Of a stretch of 42,133 bases of DNA, positions 8,804 to 15,402 are shown piece by piece (the stretch's first letter is position 1; each line of letters opens with the position of its first letter). Position numbers and translations under genes: made by a program. The notes below the pieces were generated by a model, which worked only from the letters and a program-made list of their open reading frames with translations, ran no database searches and had not been told where the DNA came from. Source of the DNA: an uncultured Blautia sp. (lineage in GTDB: Bacteria; Bacillota; Clostridia; Lachnospirales; Lachnospiraceae); NCBI GenBank assembly GCA_900539145.1, contig UQAX01000022.1:1-42133 (forward strand), read 5' to 3'.

Positions 8804-9225
8804 AACAGGAATGTTTAAAAATCAGGGCACATCATGGTATGTGCCTTCATTTTTTTGAAGGAAAAGGATATAGTAATGAATTTACCGCTCACATGCAGAA
8901 AATTTACGAAGAAATGCAGAAAAATCCGGAGGTTGAAATAGTCACCTGTGGAGATGAAATCTGTAAAAAGTGTCCGAATTTGGAAAACGGAATTTGTAAG
9001 ACATGGGAACTTGTTTTGCATTATGACAGAGAAGTTTTAAAACGCTGCGGACTGGTTGAGGGAACAAAAATTTTCTGGAATGATTTTGCAAAGCTGGTAG
9101 AAGAAAGAATTATTTCTTCCGGGGAGCGTCAAAATATATGCGGAAATTGTCAGTGGTCGTCTATCTGTACAGAGAAAGTGGAAAAAAGCCTATTGGAAAC
9201 TGAAAAAAATTGTGTTACACTATAA
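8800..9225 (+). CDS. DUF1284 family cysteine-rich protein
   Basis: This is a soluble protein of 141 aa that opens with the DUF1284 signature IRAHHGMCLHFFEGKGYS. It also has three clustered Cys pairs or groups: CGDEICKKC, the following NGIC, and CGNCQWSSIC near the C-terminus. The Cys arrangement suggests a metal site or Fe-S cluster, but no function is established from sequence alone. ATG 8800 overlaps the bioY stop (ATGA), so translation should be coupled to bioY. That raises the possibility of a biotin-related role, which is inference only. AAAAGGAGC within the bioY end serves as ribosome binding site. Confidence 0.82.
   Translation: MKQECLKIRAHHGMCLHFFEGKGYSNEFTAHMQKIYEEMQKNPEVEIVTCGDEICKKCPNLENGICKTWELVLHYDREVLKRCGLVEGTKIFWNDFAKLVEERIISSGERQNICGNCQWSSICTEKVEKSLLETEKNCVTL
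9193..9221 (+). promoter_or_regulatory. Possible promoter for the hemerythrin gene
   Basis: TTGGAA (9193-9198) and TACACT (9216-9221) are separated by 17 bases, inside the end of the DUF1284 gene. The match is moderate. The hemerythrin gene may otherwise be read from the bioY promoter. Confidence 0.3.
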
Positions 9226-9248
9226 AAAAACCACTGGAGGGAAAGAAA

Positions 9249-9671
9249 ATGAGAGCAGAATTTGATGAAACATTAGTAACCGGAAATGAAATGATTGATG
9301 GACAACATAAAGAACTGATTGAGCGTATCAACCAGCTTTTAGAAAGCTGCGAAGACGGACAGGGAAAAGTAAAAGCAATTAAAATGCTGGATTACTTATT
9401 AGATTATACAGAATTTCATTTCAGCGCAGAAGAAAAATTACAGGAAGAAATTCAGTATCCGGGAATTAACGAACATAAAGCAAAACATGCAGAATTTAAA
9501 AATGCTGTAAAAGAGCTTCAGGAAATGCTGGAAGAGGAAGAAGGACCAACAGAAGCTTTTGTGGCTCAGGTTAAGAAAAACGTAGTAGATTGGTTATTCG
9601 ACCACATTAAAGGCTTTGACCGTTCTGTGGCAGAATACAAATTTATGGCTTCTAACGCAGACAGATTATAA
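9249..9671 (+). CDS. Bacteriohemerythrin
   Basis: This is a single-domain hemerythrin of 140 aa that binds a di-iron centre and through it oxygen. All expected ligands are visible: H20 (DGQHKEL), H57 and E61 (FHFSAEE), H76 and H80 (HKAKH), and H119 and D124 (DHIKGFD). The start at 9249 follows CTGGAGGGAAAG. In an anaerobe the likely job is oxygen scavenging or iron/oxygen sensing. It lies 13 bases upstream of an ArsC/Spx-like gene, so the two may form a small stress pair. Confidence 0.93.
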   Translation: MRAEFDETLVTGNEMIDGQHKELIERINQLLESCEDGQGKVKAIKMLDYLLDYTEFHFSAEEKLQEEIQYPGINEHKAKHAEFKNAVKELQEMLEEEEGPTEAFVAQVKKNVVDWLFDHIKGFDRSVAEYKFMASNADRL

Positions 9672-9684
9672 TAAGAGGTTGCCT

Positions 9685-10038
9685 ATGATATTATTTGTAG
9701 AATATCCCAAATGCAGTACCTGTCAGAAGGCAAAGAAATGGCTTTTGGAAAATCAGGTAGAGTTTGAGGATCGTCATATTATAGAAGATAATCCTTCTAA
9801 GGAAGAATTAAAAGCTTGGTATGAAAAAAGCGGACTTCCTTTGAAGCGTTTTTTCAACACCAGCGGAATGAAGTATAAAGAATTGAAGTTAAAGGATAGG
9901 CTGCCTGATATGTCAGAGGAAGAACAGCTTGAGCTTTTGGCTTCGGATGGAATGCTGGTAAAAAGACCTGTACTTGTAGGCGATGATTTTGTCCTTACAG
10001 GTTTTAAAGAAAAAGAATGGACAGAAAAATTAAATTAA
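9685..10038 (+). CDS. ArsC/Spx family thioredoxin-fold protein
   Basis: This is a 117-aa protein of the arsenate reductase/Spx superfamily. The N-terminal active site is YPKCSTCQKAKKWL, with C10 and C13 forming a CxxC pair. A conserved KRPVLVGDDFVLTGFKEKEW block lies near the C-terminus. The CxxC is typical of the Spx/MgsR branch and of uncharacterised reductases, so arsenate reduction is not assured. No arsenic genes are nearby. The start at 9685 follows AAGAGG. The TPP riboswitch begins only a few bases after its stop, so thiamine genes may partly be read from this operon. Confidence 0.85.
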   Translation: MILFVEYPKCSTCQKAKKWLLENQVEFEDRHIIEDNPSKEELKAWYEKSGLPLKRFFNTSGMKYKELKLKDRLPDMSEEEQLELLASDGMLVKRPVLVGDDFVLTGFKEKEWTEKLN

Positions 10039-10040
10039 AA

Positions 10041-10126
10041 TCAGCAGGGGAGCCCGTGAGCGGGCTGAGAGGAAGTTATCAACTTCGACCCTTTAACCTG
10101 ATATGGGTAATGCCAGCGTAGGGAGA
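10041..10126 (+). ncRNA. TPP (THI-box) riboswitch aptamer
   Basis: The conserved THI-box elements are present in order: GGGGAGCCCG, GGGCTGAGAGG, CGACCCTTTAACCTGAT, then GGGTAATGCCAGCGTAGGGA. The two pyrophosphate/pyrimidine sensor arms fit the known TPP aptamer. It lies upstream of thiE and thiD and should switch them off when thiamine pyrophosphate is plentiful, through the terminator just downstream. Confidence 0.97.
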
Positions 10127-10136
10127 TGAATGTGAG

Positions 10137-10170
10137 AACCGGGAAACGTGCAGGCGTTTTCCGGTTTTTT
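10137..10170 (+). terminator. Riboswitch-controlled intrinsic terminator
   Basis: AACCGGGAAACG (10137-10148) pairs with CGTTTTCCGGTT (10155-10166) over 12 bp with one wobble, followed by a T-run. It sits directly after the TPP aptamer and is the expected expression platform. Confidence 0.9.
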
Positions 10171-10171
10171 A

Positions 10172-10297
10172 TTTCATAGGAAATTGCGTCCTATGAAATA
10201 AAAAATGCTCCGCAAAGATGCACAGCTCGCGGAGATGAAATTATCACTTTGCGAACCGCTCGCGCGCGGAGATTGAGCAACAGCGCAATCTTTTTTA
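10172..10297 (+). repeat. Structured intergenic repeat element, long copy
   Basis: This 126-bp block starts right at the T-run of the riboswitch terminator. Its first 17 bases (10172-10188) and last 21 bases (10277-10297) reappear, joined directly, at 18549-18585. The interior holds an 11-bp perfect inverted repeat (10171-10181 with 10189-10199), a CGCAAAG/CTTTGCG pair (10211-10217 with 10247-10253) and a repeated GCTCGCG...GGAGAT string. It contains no gene. It resembles a small dispersed palindromic element. Confidence 0.7.
10270..10296 (+). terminator. Second terminator-like hairpin before thiE
   Basis: AGATTGAGC (10270-10278) pairs with GCGCAATCT (10283-10291) with one mismatch, and TTTTT follows. 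It is part of the repeat element. If active it would lower thiE expression even when the riboswitch is open. Confidence 0.5.
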
Positions 10298-10350
10298 TAT
10301 CTCTATATTGCAGTCTTTGTAATATAAAAAACAGGATAGGAGAAAAAGGA

Positions 10351-10989
10351 ATGAGATTAGAAAGAAAAAATATGTGTTTATATGCTGTCACAGATAGAAG
10401 CTGGGTAGGGGAAAGGAGCTTTTTAGAGCAGATTGAGGACTCTTTAAAGGGTGGAATTACATTATTGCAGCTTCGGGAAAAGAATTTAAGCAAAGAGGAA
10501 TTTTTAAAAGAAGCGCATGAGGTAAAGAAGCTGACAGATAAGTATGGTGTGCCTTTGATTATCAATGATGATGTGGAGCTTGCTTTGTTGGCAGATGCAG
10601 CCGGCGTTCATGTAGGACAAAAAGATATGGAAGCAGGAGAAGCCAGAAAAAAGCTGGGACCGGATAAAATTCTGGGTGTATCCTGTCGTACCGTTGAAGA
10701 TGCGAAAAGAGCAGAAGAAATGGGAGCTGACTATCTGGGAGTAGGAGCGATGTTTGCAACGTCCACAAAAACAGAGGCAGAGGTGATTACAAAAGAGCGT
10801 CTGATGTCCATTTGTCAGGCGGTTTCCATTCCGGTAGTGGCAATCGGAGGAATTAAAGAAGAAAATATGGAAGCTTTAAAAGGCAGTGGTATTTCCGGCG
10901 TTGCAGTGATTTCAGGAATTTATGCACAAAAAGATATAGAAAGCGCTTGCAGGAGACTTTTGAAATTGTCAAAAGAAATTATAAAGTAG
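10351..10989 (+). CDS. thiE: Thiamine-phosphate synthase
   Basis: ThiE joins HMP-pyrophosphate and thiazole phosphate to make thiamine phosphate. The 212-aa protein is a TIM barrel with the expected motifs: LYAVTDRSW at the start, LQLREKN, INDDVELAL, HVGQKD, the phosphate loop VGAMFATSTK and VVAIGGI. The start at 10351 follows AGGATAGGAGAAAAAGGA. It is controlled by the TPP riboswitch upstream and lies 14 bases before thiD. No thiC or thiG is near, so the locus looks like salvage of HMP and thiazole precursors, or part of a split pathway. Confidence 0.95.
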   Translation: MRLERKNMCLYAVTDRSWVGERSFLEQIEDSLKGGITLLQLREKNLSKEEFLKEAHEVKKLTDKYGVPLIINDDVELALLADAAGVHVGQKDMEAGEARKKLGPDKILGVSCRTVEDAKRAEEMGADYLGVGAMFATSTKTEAEVITKERLMSICQAVSIPVVAIGGIKEENMEALKGSGISGVAVISGIYAQKDIESACRRLLKLSKEIIK

Positions 10990-11003
10990 GAGGCGAAAGA
11001 AGA

Positions 11004-11789
11004 ATGAAGAAAGTATTAAGTATTGCAGGTTCGGATTGCAGCGGAGGCGCCGGTATTCAGGCAGATATAAAAACCATTTGTGCACATAACATGTATGCCA
11101 TGACAGCCATGACAGCGTTGACAGCGCAAAATACCACAGGTGTTTATGATATTATGGAAGTGTCTCCGGAATTTCTGGTAAAGCAGTTAGATTGTATTTT
11201 TCAGGATATTTATCCGAATGCCGTAAAAATCGGAATGGTTCCAAACAGTGAGCTTGTCTGTGTGATTGCTGAAAAATTGCAGGAATATCAAGTGAAAAAT
11301 GTTGTAGTAGACACGGTTATGGTATCTACCAGCGGAAGCAGACTGATGCAGCAGGAAGCCTGCAAAGTGATGAAGGAACAGCTTTTTCCTTTGGGAACAG
11401 TATTGACACCAAATCTTTTTGAGGCAGAGGTTCTTTCAGGAATAGAGATTAAAAATTCAAAGGATATGGTGTTGGCAGCGACAGAAATCGGAAAATACAC
11501 GAAAGGGGCAGTCTTAGTAAAAGGAGGACATTTGACTCAGGGAGCAGACGACCTTCTCTATGAAAACGGGAAGGAAATCTGGTATCATAAGGAAAAAATT
11601 GATAATCCAAATACACACGGTACAGGCTGTACGCTTTCCTCTGCCATTGCATGTAATCTTGCTAAGGGGTATTCTTTACAAAAAAGTGTAGAAAATGCAA
11701 AAGAATATCTTACCGGAGCAATTCAGGCAGGATTAGATTTAGGAAAAGGCAGAGGACCGTTAAATCATCTTTATATGGAAAGCCGTTGA
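11004..11789 (+). CDS. thiD: Hydroxymethylpyrimidine/phosphomethylpyrimidine kinase
   Basis: ThiD phosphorylates HMP twice to HMP-PP, the co-substrate of ThiE. The 261-aa protein has the ribokinase-like N-terminal SIAGSDCSGGAGIQADIKT motif, a VKGGH element and the C-terminal anion-hole NTHGTGCTLSSA. The start at 11004 follows AGGAGGCG. It forms an operon with thiE under the TPP riboswitch. Confidence 0.95.
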   Translation: MKKVLSIAGSDCSGGAGIQADIKTICAHNMYAMTAMTALTAQNTTGVYDIMEVSPEFLVKQLDCIFQDIYPNAVKIGMVPNSELVCVIAEKLQEYQVKNVVVDTVMVSTSGSRLMQQEACKVMKEQLFPLGTVLTPNLFEAEVLSGIEIKNSKDMVLAATEIGKYTKGAVLVKGGHLTQGADDLLYENGKEIWYHKEKIDNPNTHGTGCTLSSAIACNLAKGYSLQKSVENAKEYLTGAIQAGLDLGKGRGPLNHLYMESR

Positions 11790-11835
11790 CAGAGTCAGGC
11801 GTGTCTGCAATAATTTATAAAATTTCTTTATTTTT

Positions 11836-11865
11836 TGTAACGTTTTCATAAGTATTGAGTTAATA
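11836..11865 (+). promoter_or_regulatory. Possible ECF-type promoter for the sigma factor gene
   Basis: TGTAACGTTTT at 11836-11846 resembles the AAC-containing -35 of ECF sigma promoters. The -10 region near 11858-11865 is not distinctive. Self-regulation is common in this family, but here it is only suggested. Confidence 0.35.
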
Positions 11866-11886
11866 AGGTGAAAGGAGGGAAGGAAC

Positions 11887-12390
11887 ATGGAGTTTGAACA
11901 AATATATGAACAGTATTTTAAGGATGTTTTTTTGTATTTACGAAGCTTATCTGTGACAGCACAAACCGCAGAGGAAATTACGCAGGAAACCTTTGTAAAA
12001 GCATGGAAATCCATAGAAAACTATGATGGCACAAAGGACATTCGTGCATGGCTTTTTACTATTGCAAAAAATACATATTACACACATTGCAGAAAAGAAA
12101 AATTTTACGCAGATTATGAAATAAAAGAAAATCAGTCGGAAACATCCGTAGAATTTGTTCAAATGCTGGCAGATAAAGAGAGAGCTTTTTCCATTCATAA
12201 ATTTCTGCATGATATGAAAGAGCCTTATAAGGAAGTGTTTAGTCTCCGTGTTTTTGGGGAATTGCCCTTTGAAAAAATCGGAGAGTTGTTTGGGAAAAGC
12301 AACAGTTGGGCAAGAGTTACCTTTTACCGTGCAAAAAAACAAATTACAGAATATATGGAGGTGTCAGAGAATGAAGAAAATAACTTGTGA
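11887..12390 (+). CDS. ECF RNA polymerase sigma factor
   Basis: This is a 167-aa group-4 sigma factor. Region 2 covers about residues 5-70 (EQIYEQYFKDVF, QETFVKAW, DIRAWLFTIAKN) and region 4 about 108-160 (YKEVFSLRVFGELPFEKIGELFGKS). The start at 11887 follows AAAGGAGGGAAGG. It overlaps the anti-sigma gene by 20 bases, the standard pairing for an envelope-stress regulon. The target genes cannot be named from this window. Confidence 0.93.
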   Translation: MEFEQIYEQYFKDVFLYLRSLSVTAQTAEEITQETFVKAWKSIENYDGTKDIRAWLFTIAKNTYYTHCRKEKFYADYEIKENQSETSVEFVQMLADKERAFSIHKFLHDMKEPYKEVFSLRVFGELPFEKIGELFGKSNSWARVTFYRAKKQITEYMEVSENEENNL

Positions 12391-12997
12391 GATTATAAAA
12401 GATATTTTACCATTATATGTTGATGATGTGGTAAGTGCAGATACAAGGACTATGGTGGAGGCGCATCTGGCAGAATGTGAAAGCTGTAAAAAAGAGGCGG
12501 AAGTCATGAGTAAGTCCATAAAAATTCCTCTTCATAAAACAGTGGAAAAGGAGCAGGCAGAGGTTTTGAATAATCTGAAAAAAACTTTTAAAAATAAGAA
12601 AATTAGAATTTCTATAATTTCTGTTTTGGCGACAGCAGGGGTGCTTGCAGGGGCTTACAGTGCATTGGTACTTCCGAAAATTTATATTCCTTATGAAGAA
12701 AAAGATTTTTCTGTTGAAGTTGTTGACGGAAACGTTTATGCCAGTTATAAGGGGGCGATAGAATATGATGGTTCAGCGGCATTTACTTCTACGGAAGATA
12801 AAAAAACGGTTTTTTATCTGTATACAAATCCTTGGAAGACCTATATTGAGCCCCTCTTTAATAAAAAAAGAGAAGAATCTCTTATTTATATTGGAAAAGC
12901 AGATGCGATGCAAAAAATCTATTATGGAAAATTTGATTTGCCGCAGGAAAATTATGAAACAACTTGGGAGAATGCAGAAAAGGTCTGGGTAAAATAA
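12371..12997 (+). CDS. Zinc-finger anti-sigma factor (zf-HC2)
   Basis: This is a 208-aa anti-sigma factor. The N-terminal ZAS-like domain has C6 and H32xxxC36xxC39 (HLAECESCKKE), which would bind zinc and hold the sigma factor. One membrane helix lies at about residues 76-98, followed by an extracellular domain of about 110 residues. The start overlaps the sigma gene. After the TAA at 12995 the same frame stays open for 34 more codons, discussed under findings. Release of the sigma factor upon envelope stress is the known family mechanism. Confidence 0.88.
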   Translation: MKKITCEIIKDILPLYVDDVVSADTRTMVEAHLAECESCKKEAEVMSKSIKIPLHKTVEKEQAEVLNNLKKTFKNKKIRISIISVLATAGVLAGAYSALVLPKIYIPYEEKDFSVEVVDGNVYASYKGAIEYDGSAAFTSTEDKKTVFYLYTNPWKTYIEPLFNKKREESLIYIGKADAMQKIYYGKFDLPQENYETTWENAEKVWVK

Positions 12998-13058
12998 CAA
13001 AATTTCTATACAATCGTGATTGAAAAAGTAAAAGAGATTGTTGCATTAAGTGATATTG

Positions 13059-13143
13059 GGAATATCTATACATTTTCAGCAGATTTGTTGAGTGTGCATT
13101 GAGATTACAAGCCCAAAGTGAGCGCAAGATGTATAGATATTCC
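13059..13143. repeat. 85-bp unit bounded by perfect 15-bp inverted repeats
   Basis: GGAATATCTATACAT (13059-13073) and ATGTATAGATATTCC (13129-13143) are perfect inverted repeats around 55 bases. They lie between the converging anti-sigma and DUF362 genes. No long T-run follows on either side, so a simple terminator is not an ideal fit. A small mobile element remnant or bidirectional hairpin is possible. Confidence 0.65.
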
Positions 13144-13161
13144 TAATTATATAATAGCCGG

Positions 13162-14286
13162 TTATTTCACGGTAATCAGCTTATATTTGCTGTTTCCAAT
13201 TCCGATTTTTTCCCCGTGGGTAATTGCGCTTTCCCAGCAAGTTTCCGGGAAAATACTGTGGAAATGATCATGGTTGTGGGAAGCTCGTTCCTCCTCGCTG
13301 CAATCGCCCAGAATACTGTTAGAAAGAAGAGGCTGCGCATTTACGGCATCTGCACAAGCCACATCAAGAGCTACCGGATCAAAAGAAGCAAACATTCCTA
13401 CATTTGGAACAATGGCAGCATCATTCTCTCCGTGGCAGTCACAGTATGGAGATACGTCAATTACCAGACTGATGTGGAAATGAGGACGGTTGTCAATAAC
13501 AGCCTTTGTATATTCTGCAATTTTGCAGTTTAAGATTTCATTGGACTCGTCAGAAGCAGATAAAATGGCATCTTTTGGACAGACACCGATACATCTTCCG
13601 CAGCCGACACATTTATCGTGGTTAATGGTTGCTTTTTTATTTTCAAATTCCGGTGCGTCATGGGCGCAAATTTTGGCACACATTTGACATCCGATACATA
13701 AATCTTGGTCTACATGAGGCTTTCCGGCAGAGTGCATTTCCATTTTTCCGGCTCTCGAACCGCAGCCCATTCCGATATTTTTCAAAGCGCCTCCAAAGCC
13801 TGTTGCTTCATGACCTTTGAAATGATTTAAAGAGATGAATACGTCAGCATCCATAACTGCACGTCCGATTTTGGCTTCTTTTATGTAAGTGCCGCCTTCT
13901 ACGGGAACCAGCGCTTCGTCTGTACCCTTCAGACCATCGGCAATGATAATCTGACAGCCGGTTGTAGTTGGGTTAAAACCATTTAAATTGGCACTGTCTA
14001 AATGGTCAAGGGCATTTTTTCTTCCGCCTACATATAAGGTGTTGCAGTCTGTAAGAAAAGGTTTTCCTCCTAATTTCTTTACTACATCAGCAACGGCTTT
14101 GGCATAGTTGGGACGCAGGAAAGCAAGATTTCCCGGTTCTCCGAAGTGTATTTTAATAGCGACATATTTGTCTGTGAAATCGATATTTCCAATTCCGGCA
14201 GTTTTTATCAATCTCTGTAATTTTGTGAGAAGATTATCGCCGTTTCTTACCCGCAAATCTGTAAAATATACATTTGATACATTCAT
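13162..14286 (-). CDS. DUF362 domain 4Fe-4S protein
   Basis: This 374-aa protein starts MNVSNVYFTDLRV, a typical DUF362 opening. It has two ferredoxin-type motifs in the middle, CIGCQMCAKICAHDAP and CVGCGRCIGVCPKDAI, for two [4Fe-4S] clusters. The DUF362 fold continues on both sides (ALKNIGMGCGSRAGK; FASFDPVALDVACADAV). The start at 14286 is chosen for its AGGAGG site; an upstream ATG at 14379 is not supported. Function is unknown; family members are proposed redox or maturation proteins. It is transcribed away from larC, with its own promoter in the shared gap. Confidence 0.88.
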   Translation of the reverse strand: MNVSNVYFTDLRVRNGDNLLTKLQRLIKTAGIGNIDFTDKYVAIKIHFGEPGNLAFLRPNYAKAVADVVKKLGGKPFLTDCNTLYVGGRKNALDHLDSANLNGFNPTTTGCQIIIADGLKGTDEALVPVEGGTYIKEAKIGRAVMDADVFISLNHFKGHEATGFGGALKNIGMGCGSRAGKMEMHSAGKPHVDQDLCIGCQMCAKICAHDAPEFENKKATINHDKCVGCGRCIGVCPKDAILSASDESNEILNCKIAEYTKAVIDNRPHFHISLVIDVSPYCDCHGENDAAIVPNVGMFASFDPVALDVACADAVNAQPLLSNSILGDCSEEERASHNHDHFHSIFPETCWESAITHGEKIGIGNSKYKLITVK

Positions 14287-14318
14287 TGTCAATCCTCCTG
14301 TTAAATATTTATAAAAAG

Positions 14319-14347
14319 ATTTTATCATTGGAAAAACCAAGATACAA
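14319..14347 (-). promoter_or_regulatory. Promoter for the DUF362 gene
   Basis: On the reverse strand, TTGTAT (14347-14342) and TAAAAT (14324-14319) are separated by 17 bases. This lies about 30 bases before the start codon. Confidence 0.45.
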
Positions 14348-14378
14348 TAGAAAATATGGATTTTCTTTAGACTGTTCA

Positions 14379-14401
14379 CGGAAGCAGAAATGTGGTAGAA
14401 T
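14379..14401 (+). promoter_or_regulatory. Weak candidate promoter for larC-larE
   Basis: A -10 like TAGAAT is at 14396-14401, preceded by TGTGG. The -35 is poor (around TGTTCA with 17-base spacing, just upstream). It faces larC and starts about 25 bases before it. Confidence 0.35.
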
Positions 14402-14430
14402 TTACTGAAAAATGACGAAGGGATTGTAAA

Positions 14431-15402
14431 ATGGGAAACAGACTTTATCTGACGTGCAAAAACGGGTTAAACAGTAGTATTTTTATACAAGCTTTAAGAA
14501 AATTGGCAAAACAGCAAAATTTATTTTTGAAAGAGAAAGTGAAAGAGAAGACAGAACAGAAACTTGTACAGGTCTATGCTTTGTTAGAAGAAGCAGGAGA
14601 AGACAGGAAAGAGTATCAAAAGCAACTGGAAGAAATGGGAAATCTTTTGGATGTTTTGGAATGTGAGAAAATTTGTTTTTCTTCTTTGCCGGAGGGAAAT
14701 AACGCAGAAACTTTTGAAGAAAAATCTGTTTCTGTTTTTCATATTTTGCAGAAATATCATATTCCCGTAGAGCTGCAACCGGAAAAGAGCGAGCTTTTAA
14801 GTCTTGATATGGTATGTTTTCTGGCTGTTTTCGGGGAGTGGGAAACAACACAAACAGTGGACTGTATTGTACAGACAGCAATAGAGAAAGATGATAGTGA
14901 TCGAATGATAAAGCTTTTACTTTGTACTGACAAAGAAGCTTCAGGAAAAGTAAAAGATACGGTACAGGTTCTGGAGACTAATATAGATGATTGCAGCGGA
15001 GAACAACTGGGGTATGCTATTGAATGTTTGATGAAAGCAGGGGCGTTGGATGCCTCTTGTTTTCCTATTTATATGAAGAAAAACAGAGTTGCTTATATGC
15101 TGCAAGTGTTATGCAAAAAAGAGCGGCAGGAAGCATTGGAGGATATTATTTTTCGGGAAACCACCAGTATTGGATTGCGAAAATATGAAGAAAACCGCAG
15201 GACTTTACCCAGAACCTTCAAGGAAATTCAATTAAAAGGCGGGCAGAAGGTAACGATGAAAGTATGTGAACACCACGGACAAAAATTTTGCTATCCGGAA
15301 TTTGAAACAGTAAAAAAAGTGTGCGAAGAAACGGGCAGAGCTTACAGAGATGTGTATGACGAAGCATCTGCCTTGGCGGGAGGGTATTATGAAAACTTAT
15401 GA
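14431..15402 (+). CDS. larC: LarC-like nickel insertion protein with eroded N-terminal domain
   Basis: LarC inserts nickel into the pyridinium dithiocarboxylate pincer cofactor in a CTP-dependent step. The C-terminal half (about residues 168-323) is clear LarC: VLETNIDDCSGEQLGYAIECL, AGALDASCFPIYMKKNR, ETTSIGLRKYEE. The N-terminal half is much less conserved. The usual opening YLDCFSGISGDM is replaced by YLTCKNGLNSSI, and the total of 323 aa is shorter than the usual 390-430. So it may have lost or changed the LarC1 part. It overlaps larE by 14 bases. The start at 14431 follows GAAGGGA. Confidence is high for family, lower for activity. Confidence 0.8.
   Translation: MGNRLYLTCKNGLNSSIFIQALRKLAKQQNLFLKEKVKEKTEQKLVQVYALLEEAGEDRKEYQKQLEEMGNLLDVLECEKICFSSLPEGNNAETFEEKSVSVFHILQKYHIPVELQPEKSELLSLDMVCFLAVFGEWETTQTVDCIVQTAIEKDDSDRMIKLLLCTDKEASGKVKDTVQVLETNIDDCSGEQLGYAIECLMKAGALDASCFPIYMKKNRVAYMLQVLCKKERQEALEDIIFRETTSIGLRKYEENRRTLPRTFKEIQLKGGQKVTMKVCEHHGQKFCYPEFETVKKVCEETGRAYRDVYDEASALAGGYYENL

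Noticed and set aside
9685..10038. A dedicated arsenate reductase
   Set aside because: The CxxC active site and the absence of any ars gene nearby make the broader ArsC/Spx assignment safer.
13059..13143. An insertion sequence or transposon
   Set aside because: The unit is only 85 bp, has no transposase and no clear target duplication, so it is listed as a repeat only.
14431..15402. A frameshift or two-frame larC1/larC2 arrangement as in Lactobacillus
   Set aside because: The gene is one continuous frame, and neither neighbouring frame of the N-terminal half restores the SGISGDM motif that I looked for.
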